Positions 19,021 through 29,477 are shown, numbered from the stretch's first letter. The stretch: DNA of 64,000 bases from Pseudoalteromonas sp. MMG010 (GCF_018100905.1 NZ_JAGJEG010000003.1:1-64000); one strand, 5' to 3'. A program made the numbers and translations. The notes: generated by a model from the letters alone, not told the origin.

Positions 19021-21156
19021 ATGGCTAAGTTTAACCCGTTTTATCGATTAGATAGTCAACATTGCACCGCTATATTTGACTGCCAAGGTAAAACACCCGC
19101 GTTACTATATTTTGGAAAACGCCTATCTAAATACACGAGCGATATTATGCTTTCGCAGCTTGCAACACGACAAGAGGTTAAATGCGCCGCGGTGCTCGAA
19201 GCACCCATTTCATTATCTCCGTTGTTAGGAGAAGGCTTTACAGGTGCACCGGGCATTGAGCTGACAAATGAATCAATTGCATGGTCGTTAGGGCCTACTT
19301 TGCAACGCGTGGATGAAACGAATGGGAATGGGCTGGTATTTATCAGCCTTGATGCGTTACGTGGTGTTGAGGTTACTCATCATATAACCCTTGATTACAA
19401 TCATAATGTGTTAAGTGCTTCTACGCGATTAACGAATCTTGGTGATGCTGCGTTGCAGGTTAATTACTGTGCTGCACCTAGCTTTCCATTACCGGATAAT
19501 ATGAATAACGTAGTGAGCTTTGAAGGGCGTTGGTCCAATGAATTTCAACGCCAACCAGTTGATTTATTTTTAGGTGCTTTTGTACGTGAAAATCGCAAAG
19601 GCAAAACCTCCCATGATGTCTTCCCTGGTTTATTGATGCATAACGATGGTGCGGGTGAGCAATTTGGAGAGTGTTTTGGTTTTCACTTAGGTTGGAGTGG
19701 TAATACCAAACTGCGTGCCGAACTACTGCCAGAAGGACGTCGTTATGTGCAAATGGGCGAGTTATTATTACCCGGCGAATTAACTCTAGTAAAAGGTCAA
19801 ACTTATCAAAGTCCTACCCTATATACATCGTTTTCCGAACAGGGGTTTAGTGCTTTATCACGTAACTTCCATGGCTTTGTCAAAGCTAATTTGTTGTCTG
19901 ATGAGCAGCAACGCAAGGCACGCCCTGTTCATTATAATACCTGGGAAGGCATTTACTTTGACCATGACATCGAAACACTTAAACAGCTAGCCGATAAAGT
20001 AGCCCCATTAGGTGTTGAACGTTTTGTTCTTGATGATGGTTGGTTTAAAGGGCGTCGTGGTGATAATGCTGGTTTAGGTGATTGGGTTGTCGATAAAGAA
20101 ATTTATCCACAGGGATTAGCACCTATCATTGCGCATGTTAACCATTTAGGTATGGAGTTTGGGCTTTGGTTTGAACCCGAAATGGTTAACCCCGATAGCG
20201 ATTTATATCGTGCTCACCCCGATTGGGTGTTGAGTACACAGAATAATGAGCAATTGAGTTTTCGAAACCAGTTAGTACTGGATTTAACGCGTACCGAGGT
20301 CGTAGAGTATCTTTATCAAGCGATTAACGATATTTTGTGTGAATATCCGCTAATAAAATACATAAAATGGGATATGAATCGAGATATTAATCATGCCGGT
20401 AATTTTGCCGGTAAACCGGCTATTCATCAACAAACATTAGCATTGTACCGACTTATTGATCGTATTAAATCAGCGCACCCAGGGCTTGAAATAGAAAGTT
20501 GTTCATCGGGGGGGGCACGTGTTGATTATGGCGTGCTTGCACATACAGATAGGGTATGGACCTCAGACTCTAATGATGCACTTGATCGGCTTGAAATCCA
20601 ACGAGGTTGTTCATTCTTTTTTCCCTCATCGGTTATGGGGGCACACGTAGGACCACGCGAATGTCACATTACGGGGCGTAATATTAGTATTGAAATGCGT
20701 GCTGCGGTTTCTTTGTTTGGTCACATGGGAATTGAAATGGACCCAAGAGAGTTAACCGATCATGAGTACAATACGCTAAAGTCTGCAATTGCATTGCATC
20801 AAAAGTATCGTGATTTTATTCATAGTGCCGATTTATATCGTTTAGATAGTGATGGTTTATCAATTAATTTTGGTTTAATTAATCAAGATAAAACCGCGGC
20901 ATTATTTGCTTATAACAGTGTCCGCGAAACCCCTCGCACAGCCCCTAATAAATTACGATTTGTGGGACTTGAAGCCGATACGCAATACACACTTAATTTA
21001 GTGTGGCCAGTGATATTTGATGAATATCGCCCCTCGGCAATTGCTGCGGTAAATGGGCAAACATATACTGGTGAGGCACTGATGGAGTTTGGTTTGCAAA
21101 TGCCTATTTCATTTCCACAAACATCACTTATTTTCTCATTAAATAAATGTCATTAG
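19021..21156 (+). CDS. Alpha-galactosidase, GH36
   Basis: Retaining alpha-galactosidase of 711 residues, the size of GH36 enzymes. An N-terminal beta-sandwich is followed by the catalytic barrel with VERFVLDDGWFKGRR, GMEFGLWFEPEMVNPDSDLY, the nucleophile Asp about residue 451 in KYIKWDMNRDIN, IESCSSGGARVDYG, and the acid/base Asp about residue 516 in WTSDSNDALDRL. No signal peptide is visible, so it should act in the cytoplasm on imported melibiose- or raffinose-type sugars, which fits the symporter before it. It ends in front of a bidirectional terminator shared with the GntR gene. Confidence 0.95.
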   Translation: MAKFNPFYRLDSQHCTAIFDCQGKTPALLYFGKRLSKYTSDIMLSQLATRQEVKCAAVLEAPISLSPLLGEGFTGAPGIELTNESIAWSLGPTLQRVDETNGNGLVFISLDALRGVEVTHHITLDYNHNVLSASTRLTNLGDAALQVNYCAAPSFPLPDNMNNVVSFEGRWSNEFQRQPVDLFLGAFVRENRKGKTSHDVFPGLLMHNDGAGEQFGECFGFHLGWSGNTKLRAELLPEGRRYVQMGELLLPGELTLVKGQTYQSPTLYTSFSEQGFSALSRNFHGFVKANLLSDEQQRKARPVHYNTWEGIYFDHDIETLKQLADKVAPLGVERFVLDDGWFKGRRGDNAGLGDWVVDKEIYPQGLAPIIAHVNHLGMEFGLWFEPEMVNPDSDLYRAHPDWVLSTQNNEQLSFRNQLVLDLTRTEVVEYLYQAINDILCEYPLIKYIKWDMNRDINHAGNFAGKPAIHQQTLALYRLIDRIKSAHPGLEIESCSSGGARVDYGVLAHTDRVWTSDSNDALDRLEIQRGCSFFFPSSVMGAHVGPRECHITGRNISIEMRAAVSLFGHMGIEMDPRELTDHEYNTLKSAIALHQKYRDFIHSADLYRLDSDGLSINFGLINQDKTAALFAYNSVRETPRTAPNKLRFVGLEADTQYTLNLVWPVIFDEYRPSAIAAVNGQTYTGEALMEFGLQMPISFPQTSLIFSLNKCH

Positions 21157-21186
21157 GGTTGAGCTAGTCTGGACTTTAAACCTTTT

Positions 21187-21218
21187 AAAAAGGAGCCGAT
21201 TAGTTGGCTCCTTTTTTA
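21187..21218. terminator. Bidirectional terminator between alpha-galactosidase and GntR genes
   Basis: Stem AAGGAGCC (21190-21197) / GGCTCCTT (21206-21213), flanked by A residues on the left and T residues on the right, so it can terminate both convergent transcripts. Confidence 0.88.
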
Positions 21219-21226
21219 TGCTTAGT

Positions 21227-21928
21227 TTAATCTAGCTTAGACTCAATCAATTCAAGCGCTTCGGCTAAGATAGTGTCTACCGCTTGTTTCGCTTTCTCTG
21301 GATTACGTGATTTTATCGTATTTAAAATGTCAGCATGTTTAGCAACATCGGCACCAGGGACCCCTTTAATATGATTTGTATAGCGAATACTGACACGTAA
21401 AGCGGTACTAATAAATTCAGTTAGCTGAACAAAAAAACGATTATTACTAGCGACTAAAATACTGGTATGAAAAGCAATATCTGCCTCTAAAGGATCATCT
21501 AATCCGATATCGGCATCGGCCATTCTTGCTAATGCGTTATCGATATTTTCAAGTTGCTCAGCACTTGCACTCACAGCAGCAAGGGCAGCAGCTTGTGGCT
21601 CAAGTGCTACACGTACTTGTGTAAATTCTTTAAGTAGTGATAAAGAGGGTTTGCTACTTAATATCCAACGTAAAACATCGGTGTCGAACATATTCCAGTT
21701 ACTTTCAGGTAATACACGAATACCTTGTTTAGGCCTTGATGAAATCAGTCCCTTTGCCGAGAGCATTTTTACAGCTTCGCGAGTGGCACTGCGGCTCACA
21801 TCATATTTTATACATAGATCGGCTTCAGAAGGTAAGCCCTCGTTGATAGGGTATACACCACGGACAATTTCAAACCCTAAATCGTGGGCAAGCTGCTGAG
21901 TTAAATTTTGGCGAGGTTGGCTTTTCAT
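21227..21928 (-). CDS. GntR/FadR-family (FCD) transcriptional regulator
   Basis: Protein of 233 residues. The N-terminal winged helix-turn-helix (about 8-75) has LPSEADLCIKYDVSRSATRE and LSAKGLISSRPKQGIRV. The C-terminal FCD ligand-binding domain has EFTQVRVALEPQAAALAA, the metal ligands Asp and His in EADIAFHTSILVASNN, and a later His in VAKHADIL. This subfamily includes DgoR, the repressor of galactonate catabolism. It is divergent from the SDR-dgoK pair, so it probably controls them and perhaps the whole island; the effector may be galactose, galactonate or a downstream product. This is inferred from position. Confidence 0.92.
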   Translation of the reverse strand: MKSQPRQNLTQQLAHDLGFEIVRGVYPINEGLPSEADLCIKYDVSRSATREAVKMLSAKGLISSRPKQGIRVLPESNWNMFDTDVLRWILSSKPSLSLLKEFTQVRVALEPQAAALAAVSASAEQLENIDNALARMADADIGLDDPLEADIAFHTSILVASNNRFFVQLTEFISTALRVSIRYTNHIKGVPGADVAKHADILNTIKSRNPEKAKQAVDTILAEALELIESKLD

Positions 21929-21968
21929 GACAAATTTCCGAATAAGGCTTTGCTTAATTATATAACAT

Positions 21969-22000
21969 ATATCATATTAATAAACATGGGGGTATGATAT
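21969..22000. promoter_or_regulatory. Possible operator between divergent GntR and SDR genes
   Basis: Inverted repeat ATATCATA (21969-21976) and TATGATAT (21993-22000), centre-to-centre 24 bases. It also reads as a direct repeat of AT(C/G)ATATTAAT. It lies about 40 bases before the GntR gene's start on the other strand. It does not match the short FadR-type dyad that I know. Confidence 0.4.
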
Positions 22001-22105
22001 TAATTCATGAAGTAGGTGGTGTGCTATTTTTGCGGCTAGCTAATAAAACCGAACCATATCGCTAAAGTACGTTGTTTACGCATTATTATTCGACAGGAGC
22101 TACTT

Positions 22106-22864
22106 ATGACTCTTTCAGTGCATTATCACAGCCTTGCAAATAAAGTTGTATTTATTACCGGTGGAGCCTCTGGAATTGGTCGTGCTATGGTTAAGGCATT
22201 TGTTGCCCAAGGTGCCAAGGTCGCGTTTATTGATATTGACGATAGTGCAGCGCAGTCATTAAAAAATGAATTGATGGATCACAATATATGGTATCGGCAA
22301 GTTGATGTAACAGATGCAAGTGCGCTACAGCAGTCCCTCGTTGATGCATGTGCTGTATTAGGTACTGTTAATGTTTTGGTAAATAATGTCGCCAACGATC
22401 GGCGTCAACCAAGTGAAGATGTGACTGTGCAAGATTGGGATCAATGCTTACAAATTAACTTAAATCCGGCCTTCTTTGCTTCGCAAGTGGCAATGTCTTT
22501 TATGAAGCAACAACATAGTGGCAGCATTATTAACTTTAGCTCTATTAATGCCATTATGGGGCAACCTCAAATGGCAGGGTATGTTACCGCCAAAGCAGGC
22601 TTAATCGGAATGACAAAAGCATTGGCGCGTGATTATGGTGAATTTGGCATTAGGGTTAATGCTATTTTACCGGGCTGGGTGGCCACAGAGCGCCAGTTAG
22701 CCAGCTGGTTTACTGCGCAAGAGCAGGTAAAGTGGATGGAAGCAATGGCATTAAAAAAATTAGTGACGCCTGAAGATGTCGCTAACTTAGCTCTATTTTT
22801 AGCCTCTGATGAGAGCAGCATGCTTACCGGCCAAGGAATAAAAATAGATGGCGGGAGGCTATAG
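22106..22864 (+). CDS. SDR-family oxidoreductase, probable D-galactose/aldose 1-dehydrogenase
   Basis: Classical short-chain dehydrogenase of 252 residues: Rossmann motif ITGGASGIGRAM, acidic FIDIDD after the second strand (NAD preference is suggested), NNVAND, catalytic Ser in IINFSSINAIMG, the Tyr-Lys pair in YVTAKAG, and the C-terminal LTGQGIKIDGGRL. The segments NVANDRRQPSEDVT and ILPGWVATERQLASWF are like aldose dehydrogenases of the galactose/arabinose group. It is 2 bases from dgoK, forming a two-gene operon, so oxidation of galactose to galactonolactone is the likely role. Substrate not proven. Confidence 0.85.
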   Translation: MTLSVHYHSLANKVVFITGGASGIGRAMVKAFVAQGAKVAFIDIDDSAAQSLKNELMDHNIWYRQVDVTDASALQQSLVDACAVLGTVNVLVNNVANDRRQPSEDVTVQDWDQCLQINLNPAFFASQVAMSFMKQQHSGSIINFSSINAIMGQPQMAGYVTAKAGLIGMTKALARDYGEFGIRVNAILPGWVATERQLASWFTAQEQVKWMEAMALKKLVTPEDVANLALFLASDESSMLTGQGIKIDGGRL

Positions 22865-22866
22865 TC

Positions 22867-23829
22867 ATGTCATTAAAAAATACTTTTATTGCTATTGATT
22901 GGGGGACGAGTCATTTACGCGCTTATCTTTGTAACACATACAGTGATAAACGCTTTGAATTAATTGCGCAACGTGATGGGCCTGGTGTTATTAAAGGAAA
23001 AAAAACCTTTTCACAGATTATGGAACAAGCTATCGCGCCTTGGGCTCATGAGTATGGTACGCCTGCAGTATTAATGGCGGGGCAAATTACCTCAAGTATT
23101 GGCTGGATTGAAACGCCATATATGAAATGCCCAGTCAATCCTGAAAAATTACTCAGTAGTGCCTTAAAGCAAAATAGTAAACAGTATGCGATTACGGCAT
23201 TACCCGGTGCACAATGCGTGCTGCATAATACGATGCTAGATGTTATGCGCGGGGAGGAGTTACAAATACTAGGGTTTTTAAAACAAAATCCAGCTTACAG
23301 CCAAGGAAAAGTTTTACTTTGTTTACCTGGAACGCATACCAAGTGGGTGTTGTTAGAAGATGGCTTAATAGTGTGTTTTAAAACGGCAATGACAGGTGAG
23401 TTTTATGATTTACTGTGCCATCAAAGTGTTTTAATTGCGAATGATTGTCAAGGCGGGGAGTTTGATTGGCAAGCCTATGAGCAAGGCTGCAATCTAACTT
23501 TAGGCAGTAATAGCGGAAATTTAGCACATGGTATTTTTAGTGTGAGAACCCGACAGTTATCTAAAGAACTTGATTCGGTGCAGGCGAAAGCGTATTTATC
23601 GGGAGTATTAATTGGCAGTGATGTACGCGCTGCACGTTATGCGACAGAATGGCAGCTAGTACCAGGTAGCAAAGTGGTGGTGATTGGCACTGAGCAATTA
23701 AATCGTTGCTTTGCTACGGCATTAAGCCATGTCGGTGTGCAATGCGATACTTTTTCAGTGCATACCGCTACGTTATCAGGCTTTAATTATTTACACCATC
23801 AACAGATAGCGTCTCAATCGCCTTTATAA
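22867..23829 (+). CDS. dgoK: 2-dehydro-3-deoxygalactonokinase DgoK
   Basis: ATP-dependent kinase forming 2-dehydro-3-deoxy-6-phosphogalactonate. The 320-residue protein starts with the ASKHA-type phosphate loop FIAIDWGTSHLRAYL and has RDGPGVI, VLMAGQITSSIGW, CLPGTHTKWV and FKTAMTGEFYDLL, as in the DgoK family. It directly follows the SDR gene. Its 3' end overlaps the 3' end of the convergent mutT by 47 bases, so there is no room for a following dgoA aldolase, which usually accompanies dgoK. The dehydratase and lactonase are also absent from the window. Confidence 0.93.
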   Translation: MSLKNTFIAIDWGTSHLRAYLCNTYSDKRFELIAQRDGPGVIKGKKTFSQIMEQAIAPWAHEYGTPAVLMAGQITSSIGWIETPYMKCPVNPEKLLSSALKQNSKQYAITALPGAQCVLHNTMLDVMRGEELQILGFLKQNPAYSQGKVLLCLPGTHTKWVLLEDGLIVCFKTAMTGEFYDLLCHQSVLIANDCQGGEFDWQAYEQGCNLTLGSNSGNLAHGIFSVRTRQLSKELDSVQAKAYLSGVLIGSDVRAARYATEWQLVPGSKVVVIGTEQLNRCFATALSHVGVQCDTFSVHTATLSGFNYLHHQQIASQSPL

Positions 23830-24196
23830 TTGCTTTATTTGCTGCTGGGAAGGTATAGTTTTTCAATTCCTGGATAGCTACCCATGCATGTTCTTGTCCT
23901 TCAGCTCCATGGGCTATACCCTTGAAGTCATTTACAAGATGTACTTCCAGTTTTACGTATTTATCGCCATAGTCATGTTCAATGACCATTAGTTCTGAGG
24001 AGCTATTAATGCTTAAACCTATTTCTTCTTTTAATTCGCGATAAAGTGCCTCAAATAATGTTTCGTCAGACTCGACCTTTCCACCAGGAAACTCCCATAA
24101 TCCACCTTGATGTTGGTTTTCGTTACGTTTACAGATAAAGATTTGGTTATCTTTTTTAATAACACCTACGGCTACGCGAACAACTTTTTTAGACAT
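23783..24196 (-). CDS. mutT: 8-oxo-dGTP diphosphatase MutT (Nudix)
   Basis: Nudix hydrolase of 137 residues that removes 8-oxo-dGTP from the nucleotide pool. The Nudix box is complete: GGKVESDETLFEALYRELKE followed by EIGL, with the WEFPGG stretch before it. N-terminus VAVGVIKKDNQIFICKR is typical of MutT. It lies downstream of secA on the same strand, the common gammaproteobacterial order secA-mutT. A terminator-like hairpin sits between them. Its tail overlaps dgoK. Confidence 0.93.
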   Translation of the reverse strand: MSKKVVRVAVGVIKKDNQIFICKRNENQHQGGLWEFPGGKVESDETLFEALYRELKEEIGLSINSSSELMVIEHDYGDKYVKLEVHLVNDFKGIAHGAEGQEHAWVAIQELKNYTFPAANKAIIKAIETLSVDGVNN

Positions 24197-24246
24197 ATTA
24201 AACCTTTAATGTGTACGGCATTTCTTTATTAATTAAATTTGGTCAT

Positions 24247-24277
24247 AAAAAAAGCGACGCTAGCGCCGCTTTTTTTG
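24247..24277. terminator. Terminator between secA and mutT
   Basis: A-run, stem AAAAGCG-A-CGC / GCG-C-CGCTTTT with one mismatch, and a T-run. Symmetric enough to work on both strands. It lies 12 bases after the secA stop codon. Confidence 0.8.
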
Positions 24278-24288
24278 GCTATGTTAGG

Positions 24289-26997
24289 TTACTTTAATTT
24301 ACCACAACATTGCTTAAACTTTTGTCCTGAGCCACAAGGACATGGATCGTTTCGCCCTACTTTAGGTGAAGTGCGTGCCATAACCGTACTGCTTGGCGGT
24401 GCTTCGCCACCGACTTGCTCAGCTTCTTCATGCTGATACTCGCGTGGTGCATTTTCACTTTTACGATGTTGTTCTTCTACCTTTTCAACATCTTCTTCTG
24501 CGCGAACTTGCACTTTACTTAATATGCTTACAACATCCACTTTTAGGTTTTCAAGCATCTCAGTAAATAGTTCGAACGATTCACGCTTGTACTCTTGTTT
24601 CGGGTTCTTTTGAGCATAACCACGTAAATGAATACCTTGGCGTAAATGATCCATTGCCGCAAGATGGTCTTTCCAGTGTTGGTCAAGGCTTTGTAGCATA
24701 ATCGCTTTTTCGAATTGACGTAGTACCGACTCACCGACCATTTCTTCTTTTTGTTTGTATGCGTGTTCAACAGCTTCTTCAATACGCTCACGAAGTTTTT
24801 CTTCATACAGCTTATTGTCGTCGGCTAACCACTGAGTAATAGGTAAATCAATTAAGAAATCTTGTTTTAAACGTTCTTCAAGACCTGGAATATCCCACAT
24901 TTCAGCCAGTGATTGCGGTGCGATGTATTGATCGATAGTACCACTTAATACATCACCACGAATAGCAGTGATTGTCTCTGAAATGTCACCTTCTTCAAGT
25001 AATTCATTACGCTGAGAGTAAACAACACGACGTTGATCATTTGCTACATCATCGTATTCTAATAATTGCTTACGCACATCGAAGTTACGTGCTTCTACTT
25101 TACGCTGAGCGTTTTCAATAGCACGGTTTACCCATGGATGTTCAATTGCTTCACCACGTTGCATGCCTAGTTTACGCATCATGTTTGTCATGCGCTCACC
25201 AGCGAAAATTCGCATCAGTGAATCGTCCATTGATAAGTAAAAACGGCTCGAACCGGCATCACCTTGACGACCCGAACGACCACGTAATTGATTATCGATA
25301 CGGCGAGATTCATGGCGCTCTGTACCAATGATATGCAAGCCACCGGCAGCAATAACCTTATCATGGCTAATTTGCCAAGCCGCTTTAATGTCGGCTATTT
25401 GTTCAGGTGTTGGGTTTTGTAGTTTTTCTACATCGCTATGCCAGTTACCACCCAGTACAATATCGGTACCACGTCCGGCCATGTTAGTTGCAATAGTAAC
25501 TGTACCAGGTAAACCAGCATCAGAAACAATATCAGCTTCTTGAGCATGGAACTTCGCGTTGAGTACGTTATGTTTAATTTTTTCTTTGCGTAAAAACTGT
25601 GATAAGTACTCAGAGCTTTCAATTGAAATCGTGCCGACGAGAACAGGTTGTCCGCGTTCTTGACAGTCTTTAATATCAATTAAAATAGCTTCGTATTTTT
25701 CCTCTTGCGTTAAATAAACTAAATCGGCGCGATCATCGCGAACCATTGGTTTATTTGTTGGCATTACAACGGTATCTAAGCCGTAAATTGACTGAAACTC
25801 AAAAGCTTCTGTATCGGCTGTCCCGGTCATACCGGCAAGCGTTTCGTATAAACGGAAGTAGTTTTGGAATGTAATTGACGCCAATGTTTGGTTTTCGTTT
25901 TGAATTTTTACACCTTCTTTTGCTTCAACAGCTTGGTGTAAACCTTCTGACCAACGACGACCTTCCATAGAGCGCCCTGTATGCTCATCAATAATCACAA
26001 CTTCGTTTTCTTTAACAACGTAGTCGATATCTTTTTGATATAGCTTGTGCGCACGCAAAGCGGCATATACATGGCTTAGTAAAGTGATACTACCGGCAGA
26101 GTAAAGCGAATCGCCTTCTTCAATTAAGTTACGCTCTGAGAGTAGTTCTTCGACTTTGATTTGGCCACGCTCAGTTAAATGAACTTGCTTTGATTTTTCG
26201 TCGATAGTGTAATCACCATCGCCTTCAACGCCTTCTTCATCTTCTTTTTCTTGCAGTTCAAGCAGTGGCACTATGGTATTTATTTCGGTGTAAAGTGCAG
26301 AGCTATCTTCTGCTGGGCCAGAAATAATGAGTGGGGTACGTGCTTCATCAATTAAAATTGAATCTACTTCATCGACTACGGCATAAAAAAGTGGACGCTG
26401 TACGCGTTCATCAATACTAAATGCCATGTTGTCACGAAGGTAATCAAAACCAAATTCGTTATTTGTACCGTACGTGATATCAGCGCTATAGGCTTGTTTT
26501 TTCTGTGGGCCCATCATGCCTGGTACATTACAGCCAACGGTTAAACCTAAAAACTCAAATAATGGACGGTTGGTTTCAGCATCACGCTTTGCCAGGTAGT
26601 CGTTTACGGTAATAACATGCACACCTTTGCCTGTTAAACCATTTAAATATGCTGGAAGGGTTGCCGTTAGTGTTTTACCTTCACCGGTACGCATTTCAGC
26701 AATACGGCCTTGGTGTAACACCATGCCACCTAGTAGCTGTACGTCGAAGTGGCGCATGCCATTAACGCGTTTTGATGCCTCTCTTACCACCGCAAAGGCT
26801 TCTGGTAAAATATCATCAAGACTTTGCCCGTTATCGTAACGTTCTCTAAACTCAGCTGTCTTAGCTTTTAAATCTTCATCAGAAAGCGCTTCTAATTGCG
26901 TTTCTAAAGCGTTAATTAACGCGACCGTCTTTCTTAGGTTTTTAATAGTGCGGTCATTGCGACTACCAAAAATCTTGGTAAATAAATTAGATATCAT
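24289..26997 (-). CDS. secA: Preprotein translocase ATPase SecA
   Basis: Motor of the Sec pathway, 902 residues. Visible parts are the Walker [20 protein letters not shown], Walker B region [21 protein letters not shown], the second nucleotide-binding fold with [17 protein letters not shown] and [20 protein letters not shown], and the C-terminal zinc site [20 protein letters not shown]. The leader has a strong hairpin at 27024-27043 and no obvious Shine-Dalgarno sequence. The usual upstream neighbours lpxC and secM are not there; a chemoreceptor gene is. Confidence 0.97.
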   Translation of the reverse strand: MISNLFTKIFGSRNDRTIKNLRKTVALINALETQLEALSDEDLKAKTAEFRERYDNGQSLDDILPEAFAVVREASKRVNGMRHFDVQLLGGMVLHQGRIAEMRTGEGKTLTATLPAYLNGLTGKGVHVITVNDYLAKRDAETNRPLFEFLGLTVGCNVPGMMGPQKKQAYSADITYGTNNEFGFDYLRDNMAFSIDERVQRPLFYAVVDEVDSILIDEARTPLIISGPAEDSSALYTEINTIVPLLELQEKEDEEGVEGDGDYTIDEKSKQVHLTERGQIKVEELLSERNLIEEGDSLYSAGSITLLSHVYAALRAHKLYQKDIDYVVKENEVVIIDEHTGRSMEGRRWSEGLHQAVEAKEGVKIQNENQTLASITFQNYFRLYETLAGMTGTADTEAFEFQSIYGLDTVVMPTNKPMVRDDRADLVYLTQEEKYEAILIDIKDCQERGQPVLVGTISIESSEYLSQFLRKEKIKHNVLNAKFHAQEADIVSDAGLPGTVTIATNMAGRGTDIVLGGNWHSDVEKLQNPTPEQIADIKAAWQISHDKVIAAGGLHIIGTERHESRRIDNQLRGRSGRQGDAGSSRFYLSMDDSLMRIFAGERMTNMMRKLGMQRGEAIEHPWVNRAIENAQRKVEARNFDVRKQLLEYDDVANDQRRVVYSQRNELLEEGDISETITAIRGDVLSGTIDQYIAPQSLAEMWDIPGLEERLKQDFLIDLPITQWLADDNKLYEEKLRERIEEAVEHAYKQKEEMVGESVLRQFEKAIMLQSLDQHWKDHLAAMDHLRQGIHLRGYAQKNPKQEYKRESFELFTEMLENLKVDVVSILSKVQVRAEEDVEKVEEQHRKSENAPREYQHEEAEQVGGEAPPSSTVMARTSPKVGRNDPCPCGSGQKFKQCCGKLK

Positions 26998-27023
26998 GAT
27001 AAAACCGTTACAATATATTTTTT

Positions 27024-27043
27024 GTTAGCTGCCATCAGCTAAC
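27024..27043 (-). promoter_or_regulatory. Hairpin in the secA 5' leader
   Basis: Perfect 8-base inverted repeat GTTAGCTG / CAGCTAAC around a 4-base loop, about 27 bases before the secA ATG. In the secA direction it is followed by an A-rich run, so it is not a terminator for that strand. A role in control of secA translation or mRNA stability is possible. Confidence 0.5.
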
Positions 27044-27287
27044 CTATTTTTAACAATTGATAATTAATATGTACTTTTGTATAACATTTAGAGCATATTA
27101 ATTAGCAATTAAGTGTGAATACGTATAAAACGCGCTGTTTATTACGTGCGCTACTATACCAGACTCTGGCAAACAACAAACCATTTGAACTATAAAGATA
27201 CTGATTTAAAGCAATAAAATTTACTTTAATTGTTGAGGTACTTGTTATCGTAAATTAAGTTGCGCTGGTGTGCTTACGCTAGCTTAT

Positions 27288-27329
27288 TATATATGGAGCT
27301 TATTTCATGAAAAACAAGCCCCATATATA
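27288..27329 (-). terminator. Hairpin after the chemoreceptor gene
   Basis: Arms TATATATGG-A-GCTT and AAGC-C-CCATATATA with one mismatch, starting 6 bases beyond the chemoreceptor stop codon. It lacks a clear U-run, so it may be a weak terminator or a stabilising 3' hairpin. Confidence 0.45.
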
Positions 27330-27335
27330 GCTAAG

Positions 27336-29369
27336 TTATAGCTTAAATTGGCTTACTATCTTATTCAGTCCAGTGGCAAGTTGGCTCAGCTCCGACGCTT
27401 CTGTTGCAAGTACTTCGGCATGCTCGGCAGTGTTATTGACTAAATTATTAATCACACTAAGTGAGTTGTTCACATCTTCAGCAGCGAGGGTTTGTTGTTC
27501 AGTCGCTGTGGCTATTTGATGGCTTTGTCCTTGCACTGAACTCACTGCATCTCCAATGCTTTGCAGTGACCCTAATACCTCTTTTGTATATTTTACTGAG
27601 TTTTGCGTTTGCTGTTGCCCTTGCAGCATCATACTTGATGCTTGCTGCGCTATATTTTGTAATCGTAAAATCATATTACGTATATCGTCGGTTGATTCTT
27701 GCGTACGACTTGCTAAAGTGCGCACTTCATCTGCTACGACAGCAAAACCGCGGCCATGTTCACCGGCTCTCGCAGCTTCTATTGCAGCGTTAAGCGCAAG
27801 TAAATTAGTTTGATCGGCAATGGCGTTAATAACATCGACTAATGCACCAATATTATGGCTTTCCTCAGCAAGACCCGACACCACATCAGCGGCCTCACCA
27901 ATATGTTGTGCCAGTTCGTTCATCATTGTTTGCGACTGAGTTGAGCGCTTTACGCCCTCGGCAGTAATAAGTTGAACGTCTTCTGCTGCATTGTTAGTTT
28001 GTTGGGCGCTACGTGAAATTTCTAACACGGTTGTTGCCATTTCTGTCACCGCAGAGCTAACACTATCTACTTGTTTTTTCTCTTGTTGAATTTCGGCGTT
28101 GGTTTGTTCCGATACGGTTTCTAATGCATTAGCTGCCTGATGAAGATGCTGAGCTTGGGCTGCAGTTTGTTGCATCATAGTATGTAAATGAGAAATAAAT
28201 GCATTCATATGCTTAGCAAGCTGGCCAACTTCATCGGTGCTATTAATATTAATTGTTTTAGTTAAGTCACCGTCTCCTGATGCTATATCACTCATTATCT
28301 CGGTCAGGCTAGAAATAGGCTTTGTGATTAAATGAGAGGCCCACAATATCATTGCTAGCATGGCTGTTAATATTATCAATACAATAATTGATATACTCAC
28401 AACCGCATCGTTAACGGGTTCATCTATCAAGGTCGTTGGTACAAGTAACCCTAAGTACCAGTCGATTTTAGGCTGCTGTAGCTGTAAACGCTGATAAACC
28501 ACATAGTATGATTCACCTTTTAGGCTAATCATTTGGCTGCCATTTAAGCTTTTTTTCATTGCTGAGTTTAAAGCTTTAAAGCCTGTAGTATCACTAAATT
28601 GCTGTTCTAATTTATCTAACCCGTCTTTAGTATTATCACCTTCATCGGTGATAGATAAGGTGTGCCCAGTGGCTTTCGATAAGTGAACTACTTTTTGATT
28701 GTTATCGAGCAAAAAGCCATACCCTTGGCCTTTAAAGCGGATAGCTTCGACCATGTCATTTATTTTATTTAATTGTAAATCGACACCACTAACCCCAATT
28801 AATTTATTTTGCTGGTTATAAACTGGTTGCTGCACGACCGCTGAGGCATTTCCTGTGGTTAAATCAACAGAAATAGGGCCAACATAAAGCTGATTAATTT
28901 GCATTGCTTCTTGCCACCATCCTCGTTTATAAGCAAAGTAGGGTTGGCCGTTATAATGTGTTGTGCGTTCATTTTCTTTAAAGTATTCGCCAGTAATTGC
29001 TGACGCAAAAAAAGCCGAGAGAATGTTATCGTCTGTATTACTTATTCGTAAAAAATTTTGATTGATATACTCGTAACCAGGGGCACTCTCAATAGGTTGG
29101 TCGCGTTTATTCCAATTCGAAAAAAAATGTACTAGGTGGGGGTCATTAACAAAGGTATTGACCACTTTGCCATACTGGGCAAAATAACCTTGCATTGAAA
29201 GTTGCTCGCTTTGCAGGTAGCTTTTAGCTTCATTTTCAATATTTTCACGTGAAAGTTTGGCAATATAATTGATGAAAAAAATGGATGCTACGATCAGTAA
29301 TACACTGGTGGTTGAGCCGATTAGCAATAATATTTTTTTTCTTAGAGATAGGTTATTTAGCATAAGCAC
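27336..29369 (-). CDS. Methyl-accepting chemotaxis protein with Cache sensor
   Basis: Transmembrane chemoreceptor of 677 residues. An N-terminal membrane helix (about 13-35) is followed by a periplasmic double-Cache-type sensor domain (about 40-320; [32 protein letters not shown]), a second membrane helix (about 325-350), a HAMP region with [14 protein letters not shown], and the MCP signalling domain whose hairpin tip reads [19 protein letters not shown] followed by [18 protein letters not shown] and the D of VDLQL in the Cache domain resemble amine/amino-acid sensing receptors, but the ligand is unknown. No pentapeptide tether is seen at the C-terminus (ends IVSQFKL). Confidence 0.93.
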   Translation of the reverse strand: MLMLNNLSLRKKILLLIGSTTSVLLIVASIFFINYIAKLSRENIENEAKSYLQSEQLSMQGYFAQYGKVVNTFVNDPHLVHFFSNWNKRDQPIESAPGYEYINQNFLRISNTDDNILSAFFASAITGEYFKENERTTHYNGQPYFAYKRGWWQEAMQINQLYVGPISVDLTTGNASAVVQQPVYNQQNKLIGVSGVDLQLNKINDMVEAIRFKGQGYGFLLDNNQKVVHLSKATGHTLSITDEGDNTKDGLDKLEQQFSDTTGFKALNSAMKKSLNGSQMISLKGESYYVVYQRLQLQQPKIDWYLGLLVPTTLIDEPVNDAVVSISIIVLIILTAMLAMILWASHLITKPISSLTEIMSDIASGDGDLTKTININSTDEVGQLAKHMNAFISHLHTMMQQTAAQAQHLHQAANALETVSEQTNAEIQQEKKQVDSVSSAVTEMATTVLEISRSAQQTNNAAEDVQLITAEGVKRSTQSQTMMNELAQHIGEAADVVSGLAEESHNIGALVDVINAIADQTNLLALNAAIEAARAGEHGRGFAVVADEVRTLASRTQESTDDIRNMILRLQNIAQQASSMMLQGQQQTQNSVKYTKEVLGSLQSIGDAVSSVQGQSHQIATATEQQTLAAEDVNNSLSVINNLVNNTAEHAEVLATEASELSQLATGLNKIVSQFKL

Positions 29370-29477
29370 GCACTTTATTATCTTTTATTGTAAATATATC
29401 TAAGCATAAATAACTTAAAATCACTATATTGTTAGGTCAAAATAACTAAATTAAATAACGTCATAGGATTACAAATA

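Larger units (their letters stand above)
26998..27335 (-). other. secA leader region (no gene seen)
   Basis: Nearly 340 bases between the chemoreceptor stop and the secA start, both on the minus strand. It holds the hairpins at 27024-27043 and 27288-27329 but no convincing SecM-like reading frame. The secA promoter should be here. Confidence 0.5.

Noticed and set aside
24239-26839. Several frames of 60-90 codons opposite or in other phases of secA
   Set aside because: They lie entirely in the secA coding sequence, show no family resemblance and have no ribosome binding sites of note.
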